Below the pieces are notes generated by a model. The model ran no database searches and was not told the DNA's origin. It saw only the letters and a program-made list of their open reading frames with translations. This document shows, piece by piece, positions 1 through 8,937 of a stretch of 64,000 nt of DNA. The translations under genes were made by a program, and so were the position numbers. The DNA lies in contig JADCJE010000047.1 in assembly GCA_020247305.1 (NCBI GenBank), positions 1 through 64,000 on the forward strand. The letters run 5' to 3'. This stretch comes from Phycisphaerales bacterium. GTDB lineage: Bacteria > Planctomycetota > UBA1135 > UBA2386. The number at the start of each line of letters is the position of its first letter. Within the stretch, counting starts at the first letter, position 1.

Positions 1-1
1 C

Positions 2-1054
2 CGCAAGGGCGACGTCGAGGTGGCGTTCTTCGCCGCCGTGCACATCGCCGACGCCGCCTGCTACGCGGCGCTCAACGACCGCTTCACGACCTGCGACGCG
101 CTGCTGTACGAGCTGGTCGCCGCGCCGGACGCGCGGCCGGCCAAGGGCCAGCGCGAGCGCGGCTTCAGCCCGGTCTCGCTGCTGCAGCGCGGCATGAAGA
201 CGTCGCTGGAGCTGTCGTTCCAGCTCGACGAGATCGACTACCAGGCCGCCAACTTCGTGCACGCCGACATGACGCCGCAGGAGTTCGAGCAAAGCATGTC
301 CGAGCGCGGCGAGAGCATGCTGTCGATGATGTTCGACATGATGCAGCAGACGGCCCGCCAGCAGCGCGCGCAGGCCGCCGAGCGCGACGGAGGCGACGAC
401 GCGCCGGCCGCGAAGGCGTTCGACCTCGTCGCCGCGTTCCGCAGCGGCGAGGGCCGCCACCTGATGCGCATGACCTTCGGCCGGCAACTGGAGCAGGTCG
501 AAGGCATGATGGCGGGCGGCAAGGGCAGCACGCTGCTCGAAGGCCGCAACGAGAAGTGCCTGGAGGTGCTGCAGCGTGAGCTGCAGGCCGGCAAGAAGCG
601 CCTGGGCGTCTACTACGGCGCCGCGCACTTCCCGCACATGGAACGGCGGCTGGTCGGGGACCTCGGCTTCGCCAAGGCCGAGCACGAGTGGCTGGTGGCG
701 TGGGACTGCCGGAAGCGCCCCGACCCCAAGCTCGACCGCGAACTGATCCAGCGCCGCCAGCTCGCCAAGGCGCAGCTCGCCGACCTGATCGCGGCGGCGA
801 AGTCCGTGCGCGCGGCGCGCGGCGCCGATGCCGTGCCGACCGCGGCCGAGCTGGTGGCGTGGCGCGACGACCAGGGCGCGCCGATCTGCGCCGGCCCGGC
901 GCAGGATCCCTGGGGCCAGGACTACGTGATCCGCAAGCGGCCGCAGGGCACGCGCTGGGAGGCGGCGAGCGCTGGCCAGGACAAGGCGATGGGCACCGAC
1001 GACGACCTCGTCGTGATCGAGCCGCGCGCCGGCGGCCTGCCCGCCGGTCGTTGA
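2..1054 (+). CDS. TraB/GumN-like protein with GspG-like C-terminal domain (5' partial)
   Basis: The reading frame is open to the left edge, and the residues before the first GTG (base 20) continue the fold, so the start lies outside the window. The N-terminal part (VHIAD, then a D-x-LLYEL strand) and the later GAAHFPHMERRL segment resemble the TraB/PrgY/GumN family, whose members are putative metalloproteases or erythromycin-esterase-like proteins. The last 90 residues change character: an Ala-rich helix, then DPWGQDYVIRK and a G-x-D-x-x-x-GTDDDL stretch, which is the calcium-loop signature of GspG pseudopilin globular domains, here without the usual N-terminal transmembrane helix. The gene ends 20 bases from the convergent M28 peptidase gene. 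Domain identities are by motif only; enzymatic activity is unknown. Confidence 0.7.
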   Translation, partial: RKGDVEVAFFAAVHIADAACYAALNDRFTTCDALLYELVAAPDARPAKGQRERGFSPVSLLQRGMKTSLELSFQLDEIDYQAANFVHADMTPQEFEQSMSERGESMLSMMFDMMQQTARQQRAQAAERDGGDDAPAAKAFDLVAAFRSGEGRHLMRMTFGRQLEQVEGMMAGGKGSTLLEGRNEKCLEVLQRELQAGKKRLGVYYGAAHFPHMERRLVGDLGFAKAEHEWLVAWDCRKRPDPKLDRELIQRRQLAKAQLADLIAAAKSVRAARGADAVPTAAELVAWRDDQGAPICAGPAQDPWGQDYVIRKRPQGTRWEAASAGQDKAMGTDDDLVVIEPRAGGLPAGR

Positions 1055-1073
1055 GTCTGGCGCATCCGCGCGC

Positions 1074-2660
1074 TCACCAGCCGGGCTGCGGCCCGAGCGT
1101 CGTCGGCTTGCCCTTGTCGTTGGCGACGTTCCAGCCGGTCCAGAACGCCAGCCGCGCGACCGCCTCCATGCGGTCGTAGCTGAGCCGATCGGCGGTGTCG
1201 GTGACCTGGTGGTAGTCCGGATGCTCGCCGTCGCAGAAGAACACCACCGGCACGCCGACCTTGGCGAAGTTGTAGTGGTCGCTGCGCTCGTAGTAGGTGT
1301 CGCCGCTCGTGAAGGCGATGCCGAAGCCCTTCGCCAGCGCCACCGCGTCGCGCACGATCGAGCTGTACTTCTCGTGCTGGTGGCTCGGCGTCACCTGCAT
1401 CGTGATCGGGCCATCGCCGTCGCGGCCGGCGCGGCCGATCATGTCGATGTTGACGTTGGCGACGATCTTGTCGAGCGGCCACGTCGGGTGCGCGGCGAAC
1501 CAGTCCGAGCCCCAGAGGCCCAGTTCCTCGCCGCTGACCGACAGGAAGACGATCGAACGCGCCGGCCGCGGGCCGCCGAGCGCGAACGCCTCGGCGATCT
1601 CCAGCAGCCCGGCGGTGCCGCTGGCGTTGTCGTCGGCGCCGTTGAAGGCGTCGCCGTCGAGGCGGCGGCCGACGTGGTCGTGGTGGGCCGAGAACACGAC
1701 GGCTTCCGCCTTCTTCGTCGTGCCTTCGAGGACGCCGACGACGTTGCTGCCGACGCCCTTGTCGTCCTCCTTGACGACGATCGACAGCTTGCCGGCGGCC
1801 TTGTCGTTGGGCTTCGCCGCGTCGATCGCGCCGTCGTCGCCGACGGTGACGCCGCAGTGGGCGAGCAGCGACCGGCCCTGCGCCGCCGACAGCACCAGCA
1901 GCGGCAGCTTGACGCGCAGGCCGCGGTCGCCGCCGCCGCTGCCGTAGCGCAGCTGCGGATGGTCGGGCAGCAGGGCGCGGTAGTTGAGCGTGTTGCCGAG
2001 CGAGGTCTTGTCGCCGAGCAGGCAGACGACGCCAGCGGTCGCTCCCTGCTTGTGCAGTTGCTCGGACACGTCGACGAAGCGCTGCACGGCCTGCAGGTCG
2101 TTGCCGACGCCGCTGCCGCCGCCAGCGCCCAGCGCGACCACGGGGATGCGGCCGGCCAGCCCCGGCGGCACGCTCGCCGCCGCGCCGTTGCCGCAGTAGA
2201 CGAACTTGCCGGCGAGCGCGACCTTCGTCTCTCCGGTCGCCAGCACGGCGAGGTCGCGGTCGAACTTGCCGGCGCCGAACGCGACCGCGGTCGCCGCGTC
2301 GAGCACGGTGCGGCGCAGCGGGTAGCTCTGCAGCCAGCCCTTGTCGCCGAGCGGCTTGAGGCCGAGCTTCTTCCAGTGGTCGGCGACGTACTTCGCCGTC
2401 GCCTGCTGGCCGGCGCTGGTCGTGTAGCGACCGGCCCGCGCGTCGTCGGCGAGCCAGTACGCGTGGGTGCGCAGCCCGGCGCGATCGATGCGTCCGACGT
2501 GCGGCGGCGCGCCGTCGGGCGGTGCAGCCGGCGCGCCGAGGTCGGGCAGCGTCGGCGTCGCCGCCGTGGCGCCGCCGGCGGCCGGCGGCGTGCCGGCGCC
2601 CTGGGCGACGAGGACGGCGGCGCCGAGCAGGACCGCCGCGAGCGTGCGTCGGGCGCTCAC
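1074..2660 (-). CDS. Secreted M28-family zinc aminopeptidase
   Basis: A 528-residue protein with a GTG start that overlaps the terC stop by four bases (GTGA). The N-terminus (ARRTLAAVLLGAAVLVAQ) is a signal peptide, followed by a Pro/Ala-rich linker. A protease-associated-like insert occupies the middle. The catalytic M28 core carries all expected metal ligands in order: HHDH near residue 325, D in NGADDNASG, EE in SGEELG, D in NIDMIGR and H in HPDYHQVTDT. The family uses two co-catalytic zinc ions to remove N-terminal amino acids from peptides. The protein is probably periplasmic or extracellular and nutritional. The longer open frame upstream of the GTG runs over terC in another frame and is not coding. 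Confidence 0.9.
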   Translation of the reverse strand: MSARRTLAAVLLGAAVLVAQGAGTPPAAGGATAATPTLPDLGAPAAPPDGAPPHVGRIDRAGLRTHAYWLADDARAGRYTTSAGQQATAKYVADHWKKLGLKPLGDKGWLQSYPLRRTVLDAATAVAFGAGKFDRDLAVLATGETKVALAGKFVYCGNGAAASVPPGLAGRIPVVALGAGGGSGVGNDLQAVQRFVDVSEQLHKQGATAGVVCLLGDKTSLGNTLNYRALLPDHPQLRYGSGGGDRGLRVKLPLLVLSAAQGRSLLAHCGVTVGDDGAIDAAKPNDKAAGKLSIVVKEDDKGVGSNVVGVLEGTTKKAEAVVFSAHHDHVGRRLDGDAFNGADDNASGTAGLLEIAEAFALGGPRPARSIVFLSVSGEELGLWGSDWFAAHPTWPLDKIVANVNIDMIGRAGRDGDGPITMQVTPSHQHEKYSSIVRDAVALAKGFGIAFTSGDTYYERSDHYNFAKVGVPVVFFCDGEHPDYHQVTDTADRLSYDRMEAVARLAFWTGWNVANDKGKPTTLGPQPGW

Positions 2661-3403
2661 GGCGCCGGTCGCTCCGGGCCGTGCAGGTCGATCGGCCTGC
2701 CGGTCTTGCGCAGCTTGAGGTTGAGCAGTTCGACGAAGATCGAGAAGCCCATGGCGAAGTAGACGTAGCCCTTGGGGACGTGCAGGCCGGTGCCTTCGCC
2801 GACCAGCGTGAAGCCGATCAGCAGCAGGAAGCTGAGCGCAAGCATCTTCACCGTCGGATGGTGTTCGACGAACGCGCAGATCGGGTTGACGAAGGCGACC
2901 ATCACGCCGACCGAAGCGAGCACGGCGATCACCATGATCGCGACGTGCTCCACCATGCCGACCGCCGTGATCACCGAGTCGAGCGAGAACACGAGGTCGA
3001 GCAGGGCGATCTGCACCAGCGCGCTGCGGAAGGTCATGCGGCCGCCGCCGCCGGACATGCCGTCGTCGGGCCCTTCGAGCTTGTGGTGGATCTCGGTGAC
3101 GCTCTTCCACATCAGGAAGACGCCGCCTGAGAGCAGGATCAGGTCGCGGCCGCTGAGGTCGTGGCCAAGCACGCGAACCCACGGCGCCTTCAGCGCCATC
3201 AGCGCGCTGAGCGTGAACAGCAGGCCGATGCGCATCGCCATCGCCAGCAGGAGGCCGATCCGCCGCGCCTTGCCGCGCTGTTCCGGCGGCAGGCGGCCGG
3301 TCAGGATCGACACGAACACGAGGTTGTCGATGCCGAGGACGATCTCGAGGAACGTCAGCGTCGCGAGCGCGATCCAGGCCTCGGGCGAGGCGATCCAGTC
3401 CAT
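2657..3403 (-). CDS. TerC family integral membrane protein
   Basis: A 248-residue inner-membrane protein with about seven hydrophobic segments. Two family signatures are present, EIVLGIDNLVF near residue 20 and DLVFSLDSVITAVGM near residue 136; their conserved acidic residues lie in the membrane. TerC/Alx-type proteins are linked to tellurium resistance and, in characterised members, to manganese export and metallation of secreted proteins. It is the first gene of a two-gene unit, coupled by a GTGA overlap to the secreted M28 zinc peptidase. That pairing would fit a role in metal supply to exported enzymes, but this is inference. Length is typical of the short TerC class without a CBS/CorC extension. 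Confidence 0.92.
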   Translation of the reverse strand: MDWIASPEAWIALATLTFLEIVLGIDNLVFVSILTGRLPPEQRGKARRIGLLLAMAMRIGLLFTLSALMALKAPWVRVLGHDLSGRDLILLSGGVFLMWKSVTEIHHKLEGPDDGMSGGGGRMTFRSALVQIALLDLVFSLDSVITAVGMVEHVAIMVIAVLASVGVMVAFVNPICAFVEHHPTVKMLALSFLLLIGFTLVGEGTGLHVPKGYVYFAMGFSIFVELLNLKLRKTGRPIDLHGPERPAP

Positions 3404-3610
3404 GGCCCGCGACGGTAGCGACCGGCGTGGCGGCGCGCGAGACGGCGCGCGCGGCTTGGCCTCTGATTCGCACCCTTGCGGTGGGCCGCGGCCGGGTCGA
3501 CGCAGTCGCGCTGCGCGAACTTCGACCCCGCAGCCCGGAAGCTCGTGCGTGCGGGCGCGCCGCGGCGGCGCGGGCCGCCAGCGAACCTCAACGGGCGTCG
3601 ATCCGCCGGC

Positions 3611-5077
3611 TCAGAAGCCGACGGTGAACGTCAGGCCGTTGCTCGTGTTCAGGCCGAGCGAGGTCACGATCGACAGCGACACGCCCTGTGCGGCCAGCGT
3701 CGAACCTGCCAGCGCCGTGTTCGCCGGGATGGCGAGCACGAAGGAGCCGATCTGGTTGACGACCGGACCGGTCTGGTACAGGTTCAGGTCGAACGACGTG
3801 TAGCTGAAGCAGCCCGGCATGCCGAGGCCGGTCAGGTCGATGCCCGGGTTGATCGGCAGGCTGCCGAAGGCGACGAAGGCGAGCGGCGCGAACACCGGCA
3901 CGTTGCCGACGTCCAGGCTGAAGCCGGCGTTGCCGAGCTTCGGCAGGCCGGTGTTGCCGAGCGTGAGCCCTTCGCAGCCGACGCCGTAGGTCGTCGCCGA
4001 CGCAACCGGGCCGAAGCTGAAGTCGAAGGCCTGGATGCCCTGGTTGCTGTTCATCGCGTACAGGCGCGCCGAGGTGCCGTTGATGGCGCCCCAGGCGACC
4101 GCTCCGGTGCCGTTGAGATTGGTGGTCAGCGTGCCCGTCGTCGTCGTGCCCGACGCCATGACCAGCGGGGCTTGCGGGTTGGTGATGTCGAAGATCGTCA
4201 CGACGGAGTTGTTCGAGTCGAGCACGGCGAGCAGCGGCAGGCCGCCGATGACCGCGAAGTCCAGCGCGCGGCGCGGCGCGCCATTCAGCGCGATCGTGTT
4301 GTCGAGCACGGCGGTCTGCGTGACCGGGTCGAACGTGGTGATGCGGCCGTTGGTACCCTGGCTGCCGATCACCGTGTCGCTGTCGAGCCACGTGATGCCC
4401 AGCCGGTAGTCGTTGCTGCCGGCCGAGGTGGTGCCGGCGATCAGGCCGTACTGCACCGCCGTGTTGCTGAAGTCGAGCTGGCCGACCGCGAAGTTGCTGC
4501 CGATCGTCGCGTTGGCGTTGTTCAGCACCGTGCCTCCCGCCGCGGCGAACTGCAACGGCGTCACGCCGGTGCCGCCGTTCACGGCGAACGAGTCGCCGAT
4601 GCGCTGCGCGCCGGGCGTGCCGCTGTAGGCGACGAGCGGGGCCGTCGTCAGGCCGCTGGCTTCGTCGTTCCAGCGGTAGACCTTGAACAGCGGCGTCGGA
4701 TTGGTCGTCGCGTTGAAGATCGCGAGGTTGGCGACGTAGATCGAGCCGTCGTCGGCGACGCCGGGCATGTTGACGGCGAAGGTGCCGCCGGTGATGCCGG
4801 TCAGGTTGAGGCCGCCGAGGTCGGCGCCGGTGGCGCCATTGAGGATGCGCACATTGTTGCCGCCGGTGCGCGAAACCAGCACGAGGTTGCCGGTGACCGG
4901 GTTGTAGGCGAGGCCGCGCTCATTGTTGGCGGTGGCGAGGTTCGGGATCGAACCGGGCGCCAGCCAGCCGTTGCTGCCGAAGCCGGCGACGGGCGTGAGC
5001 GAAACCTGGGCGCTGGCGTGCGCGGCCATGGCGGCAGCGACGGTGAGCGAGAGCAACGTGGAGAGGGCGCGGTTCAT
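3611..5077 (-). CDS. Secreted beta-propeller-like protein with C-terminal beta domain
   Basis: A 488-residue protein starting with a clear signal peptide (MNRALSTLLSLTVAAAMAAHASA). The ATG at 5077 is chosen because it begins this peptide; upstream in-frame codons are Arg/Pro-rich and look non-coding. The body has repeating strand-rich units such as GLAYNPVTGNLVLVSR, typical of an SMP-30/NHL-like propeller, and contains only two Cys residues. The last 110 residues (from about YGVGCEGLTLGN to LTFTVGF) form a separate Leu/Asn/Pro-rich domain that ends in alternating strands. A similar ending occurs on the amidase at 30148-33144. Ligand and role are unknown; secretion is likely. Confidence 0.75.
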   Translation of the reverse strand: MNRALSTLLSLTVAAAMAAHASAQVSLTPVAGFGSNGWLAPGSIPNLATANNERGLAYNPVTGNLVLVSRTGGNNVRILNGATGADLGGLNLTGITGGTFAVNMPGVADDGSIYVANLAIFNATTNPTPLFKVYRWNDEASGLTTAPLVAYSGTPGAQRIGDSFAVNGGTGVTPLQFAAAGGTVLNNANATIGSNFAVGQLDFSNTAVQYGLIAGTTSAGSNDYRLGITWLDSDTVIGSQGTNGRITTFDPVTQTAVLDNTIALNGAPRRALDFAVIGGLPLLAVLDSNNSVVTIFDITNPQAPLVMASGTTTTGTLTTNLNGTGAVAWGAINGTSARLYAMNSNQGIQAFDFSFGPVASATTYGVGCEGLTLGNTGLPKLGNAGFSLDVGNVPVFAPLAFVAFGSLPINPGIDLTGLGMPGCFSYTSFDLNLYQTGPVVNQIGSFVLAIPANTALAGSTLAAQGVSLSIVTSLGLNTSNGLTFTVGF

Positions 5078-5304
5078 GGGAGGCGGTGCGGAACTGTGGC
5101 GTGGAGACGGCGGAGGTGCGTGAAACTGCCCGCCTGCAGTCGGAATGGGCTGCGGCGGGCGCAATGGCTGTCGGACGGTACCTCGTCCAACGTGCCGAGG
5201 AGCGTGCGCACCAACGGTCGAATCGTCCAGTCCCCCCGGACCGCGCCGGGGCAGGGTCGCCATACGGTTGAGCGAAGCCGGCGCCCCGCACGCGCTGCCG
5301 ACGG

Positions 5305-6846
5305 TCAGTCCGCCGCGCCGTCACCGCCACCGTCCAGCAGCCGCCGCAGCCGCGCTTCGTCAGCCAGCACCGTCACGGTCTTCGTCTGCGCCGGCACCAC
5401 GGCGCCGGCGGGCAGGCCCTTGGGTTTGCGCACGTGCTTCTTCTGCGTGTACACGACGTCGATGCGCCGCTCGCCGCGCGCCTTGCTGAAGTGCACGGCC
5501 AGCGTCGCGGCGTCGAGGAGGGTCTCCAGGCTCGCGGTCTTGCCCTTGGGCAGCCGCACGACGACGTGCGAACCCGGCCGGCCGCCGCCGACGTGCAGCC
5601 AGAGGTCGTTGCCATTGGCGATCTGCATGGTCAGGCGGTCGTTCTGCTCGTTGTTGCGGCCGACCCAGATCGGGTACCCCTCGGCCGAGACGAAGCGGCG
5701 TACCTTCTCGCCGGCCGCTTCGTCGCGCGCCGGCTTCTTCTGGCCGGCCGCGGGCTTTGGCGGTGGCGGGGCCTTGGGCAGGGCGCCGAGGTGCTGCAAC
5801 TCGGCGCGCAGCGGCGCCAGCGCCACCGCGAGGTCCGGCGCGTTGGCGGCGAGCGGGGCCAGGGCGTCGGCGACCGCCGTCAGCGCCGCGAGGTCGGCGC
5901 GCGCCGCGGCGAGGCGCGCCTCGGCCAGTTCGCGGCCGTCGTCGAGTCGGCGCGCCTTGTCGTAGAGCTGCTGGCTCTGCAGCACGACTGGCTTGCTCGG
6001 GTCGAGTTCGATCGTGCGCTCCTCGCCGTCGCGCGCCGGATCCGGCACGCGCATCGCCTGGGCGCCGCGCGCGACCGTGTGCGCGTAGGCGAGCATCAGG
6101 TCCGCCTGCTCGCGCAGCGCCGCGGCGCGGCCCGCGTCGGCGAGCTGCGCGCCGATGCCATCGACCTTCGCCTGCGCCTTCTGGCGCGCGCGTGCGGCGG
6201 CGCGGCGCAGGCCGTCGAGATCGGCGGCGGCGGCGGCGGCTTCGTCGAGCGGGCGGAAGTGCGCGTCGATGGCGGCGAGCACCGGCGGCGCGAAGCGCAC
6301 GGCCATGGCCTCGCGCGGTTCGGCGGCGGCGGGCGGCGGCGCGTAGCGGTCGCCGGGCTGCAGCGTGCGCACCGCCGTCGCGACGGCGCGCGACAGCGCG
6401 ATCGCGCGGCCTTCGGCGTCGAGCAGCGCCCACAGGCCGCGCGCGCCGAACAGTTCGACGACTAGCCGGCGGTCGCCGGTCGCCGTGCGGAAGCGCAGCT
6501 CGCAGCGCCGTTCGCCGGGTGCTGCGACGACGTCCCACAGCGTGGCGCCGACGAGTTCCCGCTGCAGCAGGTCGCGCGCCGGGCCGCGGCGATGGGCGTC
6601 GGCGCCAAAGCGCCGGCTGGTGGGGCACAGGCGCGCGCGCGGGCCGCCCGGCGCGATGTGCAGCAGCGTCTTGCGCGCCGCTTCGCCCGGCGGCTGCAGC
6701 ACGAGCAGCAGGTCGTCGGCGTCCGCCGGTTCCTGCAGCGGCGCAGCGTCGACGACGCGCGCGCCGGCGAGCGCCTGCAGCTCACCGCACGCGGCGGCGA
6801 GTTCGGCGGCGCTCAGGCCGCGCGCTGGCGGGGCGGGATTGCCCAT
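5305..6846 (-). CDS. rqcH: RqcH/Rqc2-type ribosome quality control protein (NFACT family)
   Basis: A 513-residue protein with the NFACT layout: a divergent N-terminal domain, a helical coiled-coil middle (residues about 195-370, rich in Ala, Arg and Glu), then the C-terminal NFACT-R domain. The diagnostic strand YPIWVGRNNEQNDRLTM is followed by DLWLHVGGGRPGSHVVV near residue 427 and VYTQKKHVRKPKG, matching the fibronectin-binding/RqcH family. In Bacillus, RqcH binds 50S subunits stalled with peptidyl-tRNA and adds alanine tails. The N-terminal DR motif is not obvious here and the N-terminus is shorter than in Firmicutes, so tailing activity is uncertain. It lies 49 bases downstream of ndk, probably in the same transcript. 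Confidence 0.85.
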   Translation of the reverse strand: MGNPAPPARGLSAAELAAACGELQALAGARVVDAAPLQEPADADDLLLVLQPPGEAARKTLLHIAPGGPRARLCPTSRRFGADAHRRGPARDLLQRELVGATLWDVVAAPGERRCELRFRTATGDRRLVVELFGARGLWALLDAEGRAIALSRAVATAVRTLQPGDRYAPPPAAAEPREAMAVRFAPPVLAAIDAHFRPLDEAAAAAADLDGLRRAAARARQKAQAKVDGIGAQLADAGRAAALREQADLMLAYAHTVARGAQAMRVPDPARDGEERTIELDPSKPVVLQSQQLYDKARRLDDGRELAEARLAAARADLAALTAVADALAPLAANAPDLAVALAPLRAELQHLGALPKAPPPPKPAAGQKKPARDEAAGEKVRRFVSAEGYPIWVGRNNEQNDRLTMQIANGNDLWLHVGGGRPGSHVVVRLPKGKTASLETLLDAATLAVHFSKARGERRIDVVYTQKKHVRKPKGLPAGAVVPAQTKTVTVLADEARLRRLLDGGGDGAAD

Positions 6847-6895
6847 GGCGGCGTCGCGACGGCGCGGGCCGCGGCCCGCGCGCCGCCGGCGGGGA

Positions 6896-7363
6896 CTACT
6901 TCTTCAGCTCCTCGACCGGATCGTAGATCCAGTTGAAGGCGGCGTAGTCGAACGACACCACGCCCTCGGGGAAGAACAGGCCGATCTCGCGCGTCGCGGC
7001 CTCGGGGCCGTCGCTGCCGTGGACCAGGTTGTAGCTGCGGCTCATGCCGAAGTCGCCGCGGATGGTGCCCGGCGCGCTCTCGCGCGCGTTGGTCTTGCCC
7101 ATCAGGTTGCGGCACACGGCGATCGCGTCGATGCCTTCGAGCACGAGCGCCACGACCGGCGAGCTGGTCATGAACTTGACGAGGCCCGGGTAGAACGGGC
7201 GCTCCTTGTGCGCCTCGTAGTGCTTGGCGGCGAGGTCGGGCGAGATGTTCATCAGCTTCATCGCCGCGATCTTCAGGCCCTTCTGTTCGAAGCGGGCGAG
7301 GATCTGGCCGGAGAGGCCGCGCTGGACGGCGTCCGGCTTGAGCAGGATCAGGGTGCGTTCCAT
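6896..7363 (-). CDS. ndk: Nucleoside diphosphate kinase
   Basis: A 155-residue cytoplasmic enzyme that exchanges the gamma phosphate between nucleoside tri- and diphosphates. The N-terminus ERTLILLKPDAVQRGL and the catalytic histidine segment NLVHGSDG (His near residue 116) are canonical, as are the RG-FG and ARESAPGTIRGD nucleotide-binding motifs. The C-terminus (VVSFDYAAFNWIYDP) is about ten residues longer than the E. coli enzyme, a common variant in other phyla. It sits between gnd and rqcH on the same strand with about 100 and 49 bases of spacing. Confidence 0.97.
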   Translation of the reverse strand: MERTLILLKPDAVQRGLSGQILARFEQKGLKIAAMKLMNISPDLAAKHYEAHKERPFYPGLVKFMTSSPVVALVLEGIDAIAVCRNLMGKTNARESAPGTIRGDFGMSRSYNLVHGSDGPEAATREIGLFFPEGVVSFDYAAFNWIYDPVEELKK

Positions 7364-7438
7364 GGAGGTCGGTGCGGGAAAAAGGGGCGAGCAGTCTAGC
7401 AGCGCCGCGGCCCGGACCCGCAGCCCTTTTCGGGCCGC

Positions 7439-7458
7439 GCCGGCCGGCGCCGGCCGGC
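7439..7458 (-). terminator. 20-bp perfect GC palindrome just after gnd
   Basis: A perfect self-complementary stretch (GCCGG CCGGC repeated around a central GC) begins six bases past the gnd stop codon. It could form a hairpin in the transcript or a cruciform. A second stem (GCGGCCCG with CGGGCCGC, 16-base loop) lies next to it, and a CCCTTTTTCCC run follows nearer to ndk. Such GC-only stems without a U-tract may act as a transcription terminator or a mRNA 3'-end stabiliser; function is inferred. Confidence 0.35.
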
Positions 7459-7463
7459 AGCGG

Positions 7464-8876
7464 TCACGGCCACTCGTGGTGGAACATCGCGCCGGCCGGC
7501 TGGTCCGTGCGCTCGAACGTGTGCGCGCCGAACAGGTCGCGCTGCGCCTGCGTCAGGTTCTGCGGCAGGCGGGCGCGGCGGAACGAGTCGAAGTACGACA
7601 GGCTGCTGCCCATCGCGAGCGTCGGCACGCCGCGCTCGGCGGCCAGTGCGACGACCTTGCGCCAGTTGCCCTGGTGCTCGACGAGGAAGCCGCCGAGTTC
7701 CGGGTCGAGCAGCAGGTTCGGCAGGCGCTTCTGCTTGCCGTACGCCGCCTGGATGCGGCCGAGGAAGCGAGCGCGGATGATGCAGCCGCCCTTCCAGATG
7801 CGCGCGATCTCGCCGAGGTCGAGGCCCCACTTCTTGTCGGCGTCGGCGGTGGCGAGCAGGTCGAGGCCCTGCGCGTAGCTGCAGATCTTGCTGCAGTAGA
7901 GCGCGTCGCGGACGGCGTCGAGCAGGCCGGCCGACGTGGCGGCGGCGACGGCGGGGCCGCGCAGCTGGGAGCTGGCGGCGACGCGCTGGTCCTTCATCGC
8001 CGACAGGTAGCGGGCTTCGACCGCCGCGTGCATCGTCGGCGCCGGCACGCCGTAGCGCAGCGCCATCTCGGTCGTCCACTTGCCGGTGCCCTTCTGGCCG
8101 GCGCGGTCGACGATGACGTCGACCATCGGCTGCTGCGTCGTCGGGTCGGTGGCGCGCAGGATGCGGGCGGTGATCTCGATCAGGAACGACTCCAGGAACG
8201 TCTTGTTCCACGCCGCGAACGCGTCGGCCATCTGCTGCGTCGACATGCCGAGCACGTGCTGCATCAGGTCGTAGCACTCGGCGATCAGCTGCATGTCGCC
8301 GTACTCGATGCCGTTGTGGACCATCTTGACGAAGTGGCCGGCGGCGCCGGCGCCGACGTGCGTGACGCACGGGCCGTCGTCGACCTGCGCGGCGATCTTC
8401 TTCAGGATCGGCGCCAGCTCGCCGTAGCTGCTCGGCTCGCCGCCCGGCATCAGGCTCGGGCCGTTGAGCGCCCCTTCCTCGCCGCCCGACACGCCCATGC
8501 CGGTGAAGCGCAGTCCCTTCGCCGTGAGCTCGCGCTCGCGCCGCTCGGTGTCGTCGGGGTGGCTGTTGCCGGTGTCGACGATCAGGTCGCCCGGCTGCAG
8601 GTGCGGCAGGAAGGCGGCGATGGTGTCATCGACCGGCTGGCCGGCCTTGACCAGCAGGATCAGCTTGCGCGGCCGCACCAGCGAGGCGCAGACCTCGGCC
8701 GGCGTGCGTGCACCGACCATGCGCTGGCCCGGGCCGAGCCGGGCGAGCGTCGCCTCGGTCTTGTCCCACGAACGGTTGAAGACGGTGACCGGGAAGCCGT
8801 TGCGGGCGATGTTGAGGGCCAGGTTCTGGCCCATGACGGCGAGGCCGACGACGGCGATCTGGGAGGTGGCTTGCAT
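7464..8876 (-). CDS. gnd: 6-phosphogluconate dehydrogenase, decarboxylating
   Basis: A 470-residue cytoplasmic enzyme of the oxidative pentose phosphate pathway that converts 6-phosphogluconate to ribulose 5-phosphate with CO2 release and NADPH. The N-terminal Rossmann motif VGLAVMGQNLALNIARNGF and the NRS segment after the second strand suit NADP. The catalytic regions GVSGGEEGALNGPSLMPGG and GHFVKMVHNGIEYGDMQ are intact, as is IARIWKGGCIIRA. The C-terminal tail residues H and R of the dimer active site are visible (SYFDSFRRARLPQN). Length matches the homodimeric bacterial class. It is the first gene of the run gnd-ndk-rqcH. Confidence 0.98.
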   Translation of the reverse strand: MQATSQIAVVGLAVMGQNLALNIARNGFPVTVFNRSWDKTEATLARLGPGQRMVGARTPAEVCASLVRPRKLILLVKAGQPVDDTIAAFLPHLQPGDLIVDTGNSHPDDTERRERELTAKGLRFTGMGVSGGEEGALNGPSLMPGGEPSSYGELAPILKKIAAQVDDGPCVTHVGAGAAGHFVKMVHNGIEYGDMQLIAECYDLMQHVLGMSTQQMADAFAAWNKTFLESFLIEITARILRATDPTTQQPMVDVIVDRAGQKGTGKWTTEMALRYGVPAPTMHAAVEARYLSAMKDQRVAASSQLRGPAVAAATSAGLLDAVRDALYCSKICSYAQGLDLLATADADKKWGLDLGEIARIWKGGCIIRARFLGRIQAAYGKQKRLPNLLLDPELGGFLVEHQGNWRKVVALAAERGVPTLAMGSSLSYFDSFRRARLPQNLTQAQRDLFGAHTFERTDQPAGAMFHHEWP

Positions 8877-8937
8877 GCGGGAGCGGTTGCCCCGCGACCA
8901 TAGCCGAACCGTCGCCGCCGCCCGACGGCTTTGTCGC

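Noticed and set aside
3476..5965. Long plus-strand open frame opposite the propeller and rqcH genes
   Set aside because: Translation is Arg/Ala/Val-rich and repetitive, with no domain; it is a shadow caused by high GC third positions on the other strand.
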